This document shows, piece after piece, positions 44,223 to 51,839 of a DNA stretch of 64,000 nt (the first letter of the stretch is position 1; each line of letters opens with the position of its first letter). The stretch spans positions 2,077,459 to 2,141,458 of the forward strand of contig NZ_LT985361.1 of NCBI RefSeq assembly GCF_900269665.1, written 5' to 3'. The notes under the pieces were generated by a model that did not search any database, was not told the DNA's origin, and saw only the letters and a program-made list of their open reading frames with translations. The stretch is from Nocardia suismassiliense (lineage in GTDB: Bacteria; Actinomycetota; Actinomycetes; Mycobacteriales; Mycobacteriaceae). The translations under genes and the position numbers were made by a program.

Positions 44223-44732
44223 TCAGTTGTTCGGCGCGGCGTTGGGGTTGCGGAACAAGCGGCGCCACCACGAGGTGGTGTTGGTGCGAGTGACTGACGA
44301 GGGGATGCTCGCGGAAGTGCCCGCTGATCGCTTCGGCCGACGCTCGGCCCGCCATTGCTCGATGATCTCCTCGGTATCGACCGGGGCGATGCGGACGTAA
44401 GGCCCGTGCGGCAGGCGCAGCCAGTCGACCACTCGCTTGTTGAGCTCACGCACGGTCTCGCGGACCTCGCGCTCGGAGTTCAGGTCGCGCACAGTCTCGG
44501 GCAGTCGTTCGATATCCCGGCGCAGCAGCAGCGACGGTGGCAGGAGCGCGTCGCCGCTCACTCCTTCTTTACGGAGGTAGCCCTTCAGCCACCAGTTCTC
44601 GTCGTCGCTGCCGCGCGGAATCGGTTTGCCCGCACCGGGCAGATTCTCGAATTCACCGCGTGCTGTTGCCTCGCGGATCTGCTTGTCGATCCACGATTCG
44701 AAGTCCAGTTTCGCTGGTTTGCGCTCGGTCAT
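44223..44732 (-). CDS. DUF1992 (DnaJ homologue subfamily C member 28-like) protein
   Basis: 169 residues. The N-terminal DUF1992 block is clear: ESWIDKQIREATARGEFENL followed by PGAGKPI and DDENWWLKGYLRKEG. The rest is charged and helical (IERLPETVRDLNSEREVRE). The C-terminal tail ends in SWWRRLFRNPNAAPNN. Function unknown. Confidence 0.88.
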   Translation of the reverse strand: MTERKPAKLDFESWIDKQIREATARGEFENLPGAGKPIPRGSDDENWWLKGYLRKEGVSGDALLPPSLLLRRDIERLPETVRDLNSEREVRETVRELNKRVVDWLRLPHGPYVRIAPVDTEEIIEQWRAERRPKRSAGTSASIPSSVTRTNTTSWWRRLFRNPNAAPNN

Positions 44733-44816
44733 CGCGTCACCTTTGACGGCGGGTGCATTGCCATCATGCTACCGAACGGGCCGGTGCGGACGCCGAAACC
44801 GGTGTCCGGCAAGGAA

Positions 44817-45131
44817 TCACGACCAGGGTGTGATCGGCGGCTTCACCCACAGCAGCTTGTCGTCGCTGTGCTCGCGCCGCGCCGCCGGATGGCCGGGGTG
44901 CCGGGCGGCCCAGTCGTCCTTCTCCGTCAGCAACTGCGCCACCGTCGCCCAGGTCTCCTCGGTGCTCGGTGGGTTCGTGTCGGCCGCCCTGGCGAGCTTG
45001 CGCCGGGTCGCCGCGGGCATCGCCAGCAGTTCGGGTCCGGTGATACCCAGGTGCCAGACGTAGCTCGCGAGCCGCCGGGCCTTCTCGGCGCGGCTCTTGG
45101 CCGCCGTGTCGCTGTGCGCGTAATCGGTCAT
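44817..45131 (-). CDS. Conserved-looking hypothetical protein
   Basis: 104 residues from ATG 45131, helical and basic then acidic: RAEKARRLASYVWHLGITG, a short PATRRKLARAA block, ETWATVAQLLTEKDDWAARH. No signal, membrane segment or known domain. The Trp-rich pattern and lack of overlap with other genes favour a real gene. Confidence 0.6.
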   Translation of the reverse strand: MTDYAHSDTAAKSRAEKARRLASYVWHLGITGPELLAMPAATRRKLARAADTNPPSTEETWATVAQLLTEKDDWAARHPGHPAARREHSDDKLLWVKPPITPWS

Positions 45132-45319
45132 CGCGGAAGTCCAAAGGTCGGTGGTGCACGACCCTATCCCGGAGGCGGGGCGAGCTGCGACGACGCCTCC
45201 CCGCGGTCGGGCGGGGAGGCGTCGTCGTTGCCTGGCCACGCGTCGCTGCTTGGCCAAGGTCGCTGCGTGGCCAAGCGATCGTTGCGCGGCCGGACAGGAT
45301 GGCGTCGTTGCCGCGTGGG

Positions 45320-45913
45320 TCAGTACGCGCCGTTGACGTTGTCCATCGAGCCGTACGTGCGCGCCGCGTAGTTGCAGGCGGCGACGATGTTGGCGACCGG
45401 GTCGTAGATGTCCCAGGAGGTGCCCTCGACGTGGTATGCGCTGAAGGTCGGGTCGATCACCTGGAGCAGGCCCTTGGACGGGATGCCCGCGGCGGCGTTG
45501 GAGTCCCACAGGTTGATCGCCTGCGGGTTACCCGTCGACTCGCGCATCACGTTGCGGAAGATGCCGTCGTAGCTGCCGGGGATGTTGTTGGCCGCCATGA
45601 CGTCGAGGGCCTGGCGGATCCAGCCGTCGAGGTTGTCCGGGTAGCTGGGGGCCGGTGCGGGCAGCGGCGCCGGGATCGGCTCGGGCACGGGGATCGGGAT
45701 CGGCAGCGGCGCGGGCATGGGTGCGGGGGCGGCGACGGGCTCGGCGGCCGGGTGCTGCTCGGCGACCATCGCGATGCGGGACGGGACGCTGTCGTCGGCC
45801 ACCGAGACCGCGGAGGAGGCGGCAACGGCCACGACGCCTGCGGCGGCGATGGCAAAGGTCATGCCCTCGCGAAGCGTCGAGCGGCGGAGCGGGAAGAAGC
45901 GTCTGTCAGGCAT
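45320..45913 (-). CDS. Secreted lytic-transglycosylase-like (SLT) protein
   Basis: 197 residues from ATG 45913 (AAAGGA upstream). N-terminal signal or anchor (GMTFAIAAAGVVAVAASSAV), a Pro/Ala/Ile-rich spacer (about 55-95), and a C-terminal SLT domain: GIFRNVMRESTGNPQAINLW with the catalytic Glu at about 124, then SKGLLQVIDPTFSAY and IVAACNYAARTYGS. It cleaves or remodels peptidoglycan outside the membrane. The 5' region is unusually long. Confidence 0.87.
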   Translation of the reverse strand: MPDRRFFPLRRSTLREGMTFAIAAAGVVAVAASSAVSVADDSVPSRIAMVAEQHPAAEPVAAPAPMPAPLPIPIPVPEPIPAPLPAPAPSYPDNLDGWIRQALDVMAANNIPGSYDGIFRNVMRESTGNPQAINLWDSNAAAGIPSKGLLQVIDPTFSAYHVEGTSWDIYDPVANIVAACNYAARTYGSMDNVNGAY

Positions 45914-46665
45914 TACGAAATCGGTTCCTTTGTCGGGGAAAGTGTCGATCCGGGCGCGCGCAGGCAGCACGGATCCAAGGCGGGCACGCGGTGGGCGCTC
46001 GCCGGTACGGCTGTGTGCTGTTGTCGGGTTTTGTTGTGGGGGACGCTGTGGTCCCCGGAACGCGACGGTTCAGTGGTGCGGTGCCGGGGCGCTCACTGCG
46101 AGCCCGGCCGCGATGTCGCGCGGGACTCCGCATCCTCGATGCGGAGAGAAAGACGGCCTCTCGGCGCGCCCATTCGGCGGAAGGTTGGGGTTAGCGGGTC
46201 CATTGCCGGATCCCGATCCGCCGACCGCGGCTGGCTTGGGGCCTGCCGTTGCGGTCGTTTTCCGAATGTGTGTGAACAACTCCTCGGTGTAACCAAACTC
46301 CAGGTCGCTTTATGACCTGATCGCAGAATGGTCACGCTAGGTGAACGTACGGTAAACGAGTTGTGAATGAGAGGTGCTACCGATCTTGGAACACCTCCCT
46401 GGTAGTTGCCGAACCGTTACCTAAGCAGGGAGTTTGCTGCTAAACCGAATGTGCGACACGTCACAGAAGTTTTCGGCTAACAAACCGGACATCTGCTGCC
46501 GGACCGGGATGTTCGTCCGGATTGAGACCGGTGAGACATCGCGGAAAACGGCCAGATCACGGCATTTCCGTCGGAAGATCCGATCCGGTCGGTCTGCGGG
46601 ACCGAATACAGGTGAGCCGCTAGCCGCCGATGCCTCGTGACCGGGGAGACAGGGAACCGCCGTCC
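45914..46665. promoter_or_regulatory. 750-bp gap with clustered GTNAC motifs
   Basis: There is no gene between the transglycosylase-like and secreted-protein genes. GTNAC-type pentamers occur at 46289-46293, 46331-46335 and 46416-46420, the last paired as GTTGC-N6-GTTAC (46405-46420). Direct GTNAC repeats resemble binding sites described for MtrA, which controls wall hydrolases in mycobacteria. About 46262-46440 is the part with lower GC. No riboswitch recognised. Confidence 0.4.
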
Positions 46666-47025
46666 ATGAAATCGAACAGCCTGGCGTGCCGCACCGGCGT
46701 CCTTGCCGCTGGGACCGTGCTCGCGGTGCTGCCACCCCTCGGCGTCGCAGCCATGACGCTAGGCACCATGGCCGCGGTGGATCTGCCCGAGGGGACCGGG
46801 CGCGATGTCGCCGCTCGGCAGTACGCGGTGGTGCCGATCGAGGCGCGTTCGGACTTCTGCGACGGCAAGAGTGCGGGGCATTACGTCGATCCGGCCGACC
46901 GAGCCGTGTTCTATCGGTGCGTGAGCTCCCGAACTCAACCCATGGCGACGTATCAGTTCCGCTGTGCGGAGGATGGGTGGTACGACGAGCGGCGATTGGT
47001 CTGTGTGGGCCGAACTCCCCGCTGA
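46666..47025 (+). CDS. Secreted protein with chitin-binding (peritrophin-like) cysteine pattern
   Basis: 119 residues from ATG 46666. The signal peptide (GVLAAGTVLAVLPPLGVAA) is followed by a linker and a C-terminal module: DFCDGKSAGHYVDPADRAVF, then YRC, YQFRCAEDGWYDERRLVC. This C...Y..P....FY.C.....C..G..(F/Y)....C pattern is that of peritrophin-A/CBM14 domains, known mainly from invertebrates and rare in bacteria. It may bind peptidoglycan-like or chitinous glycans. An in-frame ATG at 46630 is an alternative start. Confidence 0.65.
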   Translation: MKSNSLACRTGVLAAGTVLAVLPPLGVAAMTLGTMAAVDLPEGTGRDVAARQYAVVPIEARSDFCDGKSAGHYVDPADRAVFYRCVSSRTQPMATYQFRCAEDGWYDERRLVCVGRTPR

Positions 47026-47211
47026 AAACCCCGGCGCTGAAGTGTTGCGCCGAAGACCATGTGCAGAGCCGACATTCAAGAGGACAACTGGTTGTCCTGC
47101 GAATTTTCGGCATGTCACCAGGTCGCCGCTGCGACACTGACGGTGCCGGACCTGTTCAGCGTTTCCGGGTCGCGGTGTGGGTGCCGTTCGGGTGGACAGG
47201 AGCGTGATCGC

Positions 47212-47493
47212 ATGTCGCAGAGGTCGAATCAGCGCGGATCCCGAGGTGAGGACGCGGTACTCCTGGCGGCGGGTCTGGCGGATCTGGCGCTCAGCCGGGT
47301 AGGCCCGGTGGTGAATCGAGCACTGGGATTTCTACGGCGGTCCGACTTGACCGGCATGGCCGGCGAGGCGGAGAGCGATCTGAAAGCGCGTGGACGGCTG
47401 GCGCTGGACCGGACCTCGCTGCTGCCGCCCGCGCACCTCGAGATCCTCGCGCAGCATGTCGTCGCGCGCGAAACCGGTTCCGGTGCGCCCTGA
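47212..47493 (+). CDS. Small unknown protein upstream of polyprenyl synthase
   Basis: 93 residues from ATG 47212, with AGGAG 9 bases upstream. Helical, no signal peptide: DAVLLAAGLADLALSRVGPV, later ARGRLALDRTSLLPPAHLEI. Its end overlaps the start of the prenyl synthase by 11 bases, so they are likely co-translated. No family recognised. Confidence 0.6.
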   Translation: MSQRSNQRGSRGEDAVLLAAGLADLALSRVGPVVNRALGFLRRSDLTGMAGEAESDLKARGRLALDRTSLLPPAHLEILAQHVVARETGSGAP

Positions 47494-48532
47494 TCGGCAC
47501 GACGCCTGCGCTTTCAAGGCTCGCGTCGACGACATCCTCGAGGAGTTCGTCGGACAGGAACGCGACCAGCTGCTCGCCATCGATCCGCGACTACGTCCGG
47601 TGGCCGACCAGCTGGTAGCGGCGAGTGGGCAGGGGAAACGGCTGCGGGCGGCGTTCTGCTACTGGGGTTGGCGCGCGGCCGGGCAACCGGACAGTAACGC
47701 CTTCGTCCGGGCCGCGGCGGCACTGGAATTGGTGCACGCGGCGGCGAGCGTGCACGACGACATCATCGATGACAGCCCGCTGCGGCACGGTTTGCCCACC
47801 GCGCAGATCGCCCTGCACGAACCGCCGCACCGTGCACCGGAATTCGCGCAGACCGGTAAGGCACTCGCCATGCTGGTCGGGGATCTGCTGATGGCGTTGG
47901 CCGGGCAATTGTTCGTGACCAGTGGGCTGCCCGCGGCCTATCTGTCGCGGGCGCGCCCGCTGTGGGCGGTGCTGGCGCGGGAACTGATCGCCGGTGAGTG
48001 CCTCGAAATCCTTTGCACCGGTGCCGTTCCGGATGTGGCCGAGTCGCTGAAGGTGGTCCGGTACAAGACGGCCAAATACACCGTCGAACAACCGCTGCTC
48101 ATCGGTGGTGCGCTCGGCGGCGCGAGTGACGCGCTGCGGAAAGCGTTCTCCGCGTACGGCTTACCGCTGGGCGAAGCCTTCCAGCTGCGCGACGACCTGC
48201 TCGGACTCTTCGGCGATCAAGCCCGTACCGGAAAGGCGAATCTCGACGATCTGCGCGCCCGCCGCCCCACCGCCCTGCTCGCCGAAACCTGGCAGGCGGT
48301 CGACCGCCCACAGCGCGAACAGCTGACCCGGCTGCTGGAGCACGGCGAACCCGACGACGCCGTCCTGAGCGAAGTGCGCGACCTGATGACCCAGGTCGGC
48401 GCACCCGCCCGCATCGAGCAGATGATCACCGACCGAGTTGCGGAGGCCACGCACGCCCTGGCCGACGTGCCCGCAGCCGCCGCCCGCGCGCTGACCGAAC
48501 TGGCCACCGCCGCCACCACGCGCCGCTACTGA
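47483..48532 (+). CDS. Polyprenyl diphosphate synthase (GGPP synthase type)
   Basis: 349 residues from GTG 47483. The first Asp-rich motif is HDDIIDD (about 91-97) and the second QLRDDLLGLFGD (about 235-245), with GKRLRAAF before them. Such enzymes condense isopentenyl diphosphate onto an allylic primer; chain length (C15-C20 likely) is inferred, not proved. It lies upstream of an MpaB-type oxygenase and overlaps a small unknown gene. Dedicated prenyl synthases in such contexts often feed a local terpenoid pathway. Confidence 0.9.
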   Translation: MRPDRHDACAFKARVDDILEEFVGQERDQLLAIDPRLRPVADQLVAASGQGKRLRAAFCYWGWRAAGQPDSNAFVRAAAALELVHAAASVHDDIIDDSPLRHGLPTAQIALHEPPHRAPEFAQTGKALAMLVGDLLMALAGQLFVTSGLPAAYLSRARPLWAVLARELIAGECLEILCTGAVPDVAESLKVVRYKTAKYTVEQPLLIGGALGGASDALRKAFSAYGLPLGEAFQLRDDLLGLFGDQARTGKANLDDLRARRPTALLAETWQAVDRPQREQLTRLLEHGEPDDAVLSEVRDLMTQVGAPARIEQMITDRVAEATHALADVPAAAARALTELATAATTRRY

Positions 48533-48566
48533 CCGCACCATTTAGCCACCGACACAAGGAGTCTCG

Positions 48567-49733
48567 ATGAATCAGACACAAACGTCGATGGACGCGCTGC
48601 GCCTGCACGGTGACGAACTCGCCGATGCCACCGTGGCCACCCTGTTCGAGCGCGGGGAGGTGGGCAAGTTCAACACCCTCATGCGCTACGTCTCCACCGC
48701 CGGTTCGCCGCTGCCCGACGACCTGCCCGAGGTCGCCCGCGAGTACCTGCACACGACCGCCGCCCCGCCCGCCTGGGTGGACTGGGACGAGATGGAGAAG
48801 GCCAGGCTGTTCTTCATCGACAACAACGTGCACATCTCCACCGCGCTGTCCTTCGCCGCCATGCCCGCCTGTTACGTCATCCCGCAGGTCGCAAAGCTGT
48901 TGTCGGCCACCCACTCCCTGGAGTATCCGTCCAAACGGATGGCCGAGACCGGACAGTTCACCGTCTACCTGATGCAGCCCGACGCCTTCGAAGCCGGTAG
49001 CCGTTTCATTCCCGCCGTGCAGAAGGTGCGGTTGCTGCACGCCGCGATCCGCCACCACCTCTCCCGCGAAAACCGCTGGGACACAGCCAAATGGGGGACA
49101 CCGATCTGCCAGGAGGACATGATCGGCGGCCAGCTGCTCTTCTCGATGCTGGTCCTGGACAGCCTGCACCGCTTGAACATCCACATGAGCATCGACGGCG
49201 CCGAAGCCTACTTCTACGCCTGGCGGGTGGTCGGCGCGATGCTCGGCGTCGACCAGGAACACGCACCGAAAGACATCGAGTCCGCCCGAGAATTCCTGGA
49301 CCTCTACATGATTCGACACATGGGACCGAGCCAGGAAGGCGTAAACCTCACCCGCCAACTCATCGACCTCTACGAAGAAGTCGTCCCCGGCACCCTCTTC
49401 GACCCCGTCGTCTCCGCCCTCATCCGCTACCTCATCGGCGACACCTGCGCCGACTGGCTCGAAGTACCCCGCACCGCCTGGGACACCGCCATCAAAACCG
49501 TCCCCGCCCTACTCGGCATCCTCGAAACCATCGAAGACAGTTCCCCCCTGGGCGAATGGGCCCTCGACCGCCTCGGCCACCTCACCACCTGGTTCGAACT
49601 CAGCTCCCTCACCCGAGGTCGTGTCATGCAATACGCCATCCCCGAAGAACTCAAACACGACTTCGGATTCGCGTCCGCAGCCTCACGCAGCAGCCGTTGG
49701 ATCCCGCCCGACCCCACCTTCGCCACCGGTTAG
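48567..49733 (+). CDS. DUF2236 / MpaB-type haem oxygenase, latex-clearing-protein-like
   Basis: 388 residues. The family block KVRLLHAAIRHHL and GTPICQEDMIGGQLLFSM is the DUF2236 signature found in Lcp (rubber oxygenase) and MpaB (prenyl side-chain cleavage), which bind a b-type haem and cut C=C bonds of isoprenoids. No Tat signal is seen, so it is probably intracellular. ATG 48567 has AAGGAG 8 bases upstream. It lies 34 bases after the polyprenyl synthase, suggesting a shared isoprenoid substrate. Codons in the last third shift towards C-ending forms. Confidence 0.85.
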   Translation: MNQTQTSMDALRLHGDELADATVATLFERGEVGKFNTLMRYVSTAGSPLPDDLPEVAREYLHTTAAPPAWVDWDEMEKARLFFIDNNVHISTALSFAAMPACYVIPQVAKLLSATHSLEYPSKRMAETGQFTVYLMQPDAFEAGSRFIPAVQKVRLLHAAIRHHLSRENRWDTAKWGTPICQEDMIGGQLLFSMLVLDSLHRLNIHMSIDGAEAYFYAWRVVGAMLGVDQEHAPKDIESAREFLDLYMIRHMGPSQEGVNLTRQLIDLYEEVVPGTLFDPVVSALIRYLIGDTCADWLEVPRTAWDTAIKTVPALLGILETIEDSSPLGEWALDRLGHLTTWFELSSLTRGRVMQYAIPEELKHDFGFASAASRSSRWIPPDPTFATG

Positions 49734-49811
49734 CACCTGTGGCGCTGATGCCGACGGAACCGGCGGTGCGCCGCGCTGAAATCGGGTCGTGGGCGCTGCT
49801 ACAAATAAAGG

Positions 49812-51005
49812 TCACCACCAATCGGTGGCCGATCCGATTCCGGGTTTAGGGGGGTTGGGGACCACCGGCTTCTCCGCCTGCACCACCGGCTCGTCCGGTC
49901 CGGGCGACGGAGCTCCGATTGCGCCCGCAGGTACGCGGTCGCTGAACTCGAGATCGCCGGAACGAGCGATCACTACGGTGTCGCCTTTTCGTACGGCGTC
50001 TTCGACAAGCCCGGCGAGCCGTTCTGGATCTGTCCCCGGATTGGCCAGCGCGATCTTGCGCCCTACCTCGTTGTTGTACAGATCCATCGCCTCTCGCTCC
50101 TTCGGGTTGCCAGGGAGGGCCTCATGTGCGGTGGCGAATCGCTGCGCCCATTCCGCACCCCGCACACCAACCATCAGCGCGTTCCAGTAGGCGTGCCGGA
50201 ACGCATCGTTGTGGTTGTCTTCTTGGCCATGGTCCGGGAATCGTTTGTCGGCCTCCGCGAACGCGTACTCCCTCATCTGCAGGAACTGTTGCTGGCTGGT
50301 CAGCGACATTTTTTCGAGCATCTCGGCTTCGGTAACGGTGACCTGGAACGCCTTCGTTTTGCCCAGCAGCTCTGCCAGGTATCGCACCATCGGATCGCGG
50401 GGGTAATCCGTGATACCGCGGGGATCCGGGCTGACCTGGTAGTCCCGGAGTATCTGCGCCAGGCTCGGTCGGTTCTGGACGTTCTGGTCGGCTTCGGCGA
50501 GCGAGGTTGCGCCATAATCGGAGACCGTCGCATTGATCGCGGCGCCCATGGCTGTGGCGAGGATGTCATCGGTGTCGGTTGCCTGCTGGACGATTTGACT
50601 TACCGCCAATTTCAACTGCACTTGCGCGAAGTCGCGGGTTGCGTCTACCGGGGTATCGGGCGACCGATCGACGACTGCGCCGTCTGGCATGACAGCGAAC
50701 TGGCGACTGTCGGCGAACGCGTCCACGTCCAATACCCGCTGCCGTAATGCTCGCACCTCGTCGGAAGCAGCGAAGAACGCACGCTGTATCGAGCTGACCT
50801 CGGCGACGAGGTGTTCGGCTCGGTCGTTCAGCGCGTCGATGGCCTTTTTGGCGGCGTCGGCGGCGTCGCCGTGCCACCGTCGCGAGAGCGCCGCCGATCT
50901 CAACTCGTCGGCTAGTCCGAGCAGTTCTTGTTTGCGGTCGCGCACACTGCGACCCGCTTCTTCGATCGCATCCGCGTTCCAATCCCTGATCTCGCCGAAG
51001 CTCAC
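49812..51005 (-). CDS. Putative type VII effector with DUF6973-type C-terminal domain
   Basis: About 397 residues, no signal peptide. The N-terminal 100 residues are helical with a RWHGDAADAAKKAIDAL segment like ESX/WXG-type export modules. The C-terminal region has DNHNDAFRHAYWNALMV, WAQRFATAHEA and AMDLYNNEVGRK, the pattern of DUF6973 domains seen at the end of LXG/WXG proteins; the His/Asp/Asn/Glu set suggests a hydrolase. A Pro-rich tail ends it. The GTG at 51005 overlaps the upstream stop as GTGA, so it is coupled to the small ESX-like gene. No adjacent immunity gene is seen. Confidence 0.75.
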   Translation of the reverse strand: MSFGEIRDWNADAIEEAGRSVRDRKQELLGLADELRSAALSRRWHGDAADAAKKAIDALNDRAEHLVAEVSSIQRAFFAASDEVRALRQRVLDVDAFADSRQFAVMPDGAVVDRSPDTPVDATRDFAQVQLKLAVSQIVQQATDTDDILATAMGAAINATVSDYGATSLAEADQNVQNRPSLAQILRDYQVSPDPRGITDYPRDPMVRYLAELLGKTKAFQVTVTEAEMLEKMSLTSQQQFLQMREYAFAEADKRFPDHGQEDNHNDAFRHAYWNALMVGVRGAEWAQRFATAHEALPGNPKEREAMDLYNNEVGRKIALANPGTDPERLAGLVEDAVRKGDTVVIARSGDLEFSDRVPAGAIGAPSPGPDEPVVQAEKPVVPNPPKPGIGSATDWW

Positions 51006-51313
51006 CACGGTATGCCCGTTTCCCAGGTCACCGCGAGTGCGTCTTCGGCTTCCTGTTCATTGCCCGCGTACAGATTCGCGGCGGCGGTCACCGTGTGTCC
51101 GAGTCGGTGGATATCGGTCGCCCATTGCTCGATCCGCGACTGCCAGTGCTCATGCAGCGGGCTCACCAGTGCCGCAGACCTCGATCCTGGCAATGCGCGC
51201 GCCATCGAGGTGGCCGTGGCGGCGAGGTTGATTTTCTTCGCCTCGCCGGACGCGGCGATCGCTGCCGCCGCGGAACGGCGTAGATCGTCGATCTCGACTT
51301 CGAACCCAGGCAT
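51002..51313 (-). CDS. Small ESX/EspC-like protein, partner of the effector
   Basis: 103 residues, helical hairpin-like: FEVEIDDLRRSAAAAIAASG, then HEHWQSRIEQWATDIHRLGH and TVTAAANLYAGNEQEAEDAL, where the end resembles the YxxxE/D export tail of type VII substrates. ATG at 51313 (after GGGGG). Translationally coupled to the effector by a 4-base overlap, the usual layout of a type VII substrate pair. Confidence 0.75.
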   Translation of the reverse strand: MPGFEVEIDDLRRSAAAAIAASGEAKKINLAATATSMARALPGSRSAALVSPLHEHWQSRIEQWATDIHRLGHTVTAAANLYAGNEQEAEDALAVTWETGIPW

Positions 51314-51761
51314 TCCTTGAACCCCCTTTTCCACCGAACGTCTTTGCATGCGGGCCCAGTTCGAAGGGCCGCGACCTCGGCTACTGTGAGCCAGCCTGCC
51401 GGTGTTGATTCGATTGGGCGAGTGGCGGATTTGACAACATGCGAAACAAAATCGCCACCACCGGCATCCGGAATTGACTTCGCCAATCTGCCTTTCGGCT
51501 CCGACAAGCCGCGCATCGACCCGTCGGCTCCGCTGTTGTGGCGGAGTGCATGTCTCCTCGGCGAAACCGCGGCCGCGTGGCGGTCGGCGAGGTATCGGCC
51601 ACCGGCTTGTGGCCGGTCGGGTAGCCGTGGGCAGTCGCGGTCCATCCACAGGTGTCGTCGCACCGAATCATCTCTGTTCGAACAACGAGGCACCGGCCGT
51701 CGCGTCAGTCTTCGCTGTCGTCGGACGGTCTCGGGATCGGTTGCAACTAGGAGGACAAACT
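51314..51761. other. Divergent intergenic region, no gene seen
   Basis: About 450 bases between the ESX-like pair and the Tat-exported oxidoreductase unit. It holds a weak GTGGCG...CGCCAC symmetry near 51423-51465 and no credible ORF or RNA. It must contain the two divergent promoters. Confidence 0.4.
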
Positions 51762-51839
51762 GTGCTCGTTGCGTTGATAGGTGCTCTGCCTTCGCTGGTT
51801 GCTGGACTGCACCCGGGGACGAAGGGCCGGGCAGCGTGA
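51762..51839 (+). CDS. 25-residue leader ORF coupled to the FAD oxidoreductase
   Basis: GTG at 51762 follows a strong AGGAGG by 7 bases and opens a 25-codon frame (MLVALIGALPSLVAGLHPG, then TKGRAA). Its TGA (51837-51839) overlaps the oxidoreductase GTG (51836) as GTGA. Hydrophobic, Leu/Ala-rich. The strong ribosome site and coupling suggest a leader whose translation feeds the next gene. Confidence 0.5.
   Translation: MLVALIGALPSLVAGLHPGTKGRAA

Noticed and set aside
45914..46260. Possible ydaO-type (c-di-AMP) riboswitch before the transglycosylase-like gene
   Set aside because: The leader is long and contains CCGGGGACCAC, but I cannot find the conserved GGGGTGAA and CCGAA-CCGTCAGC parts; a covariance search would be needed.
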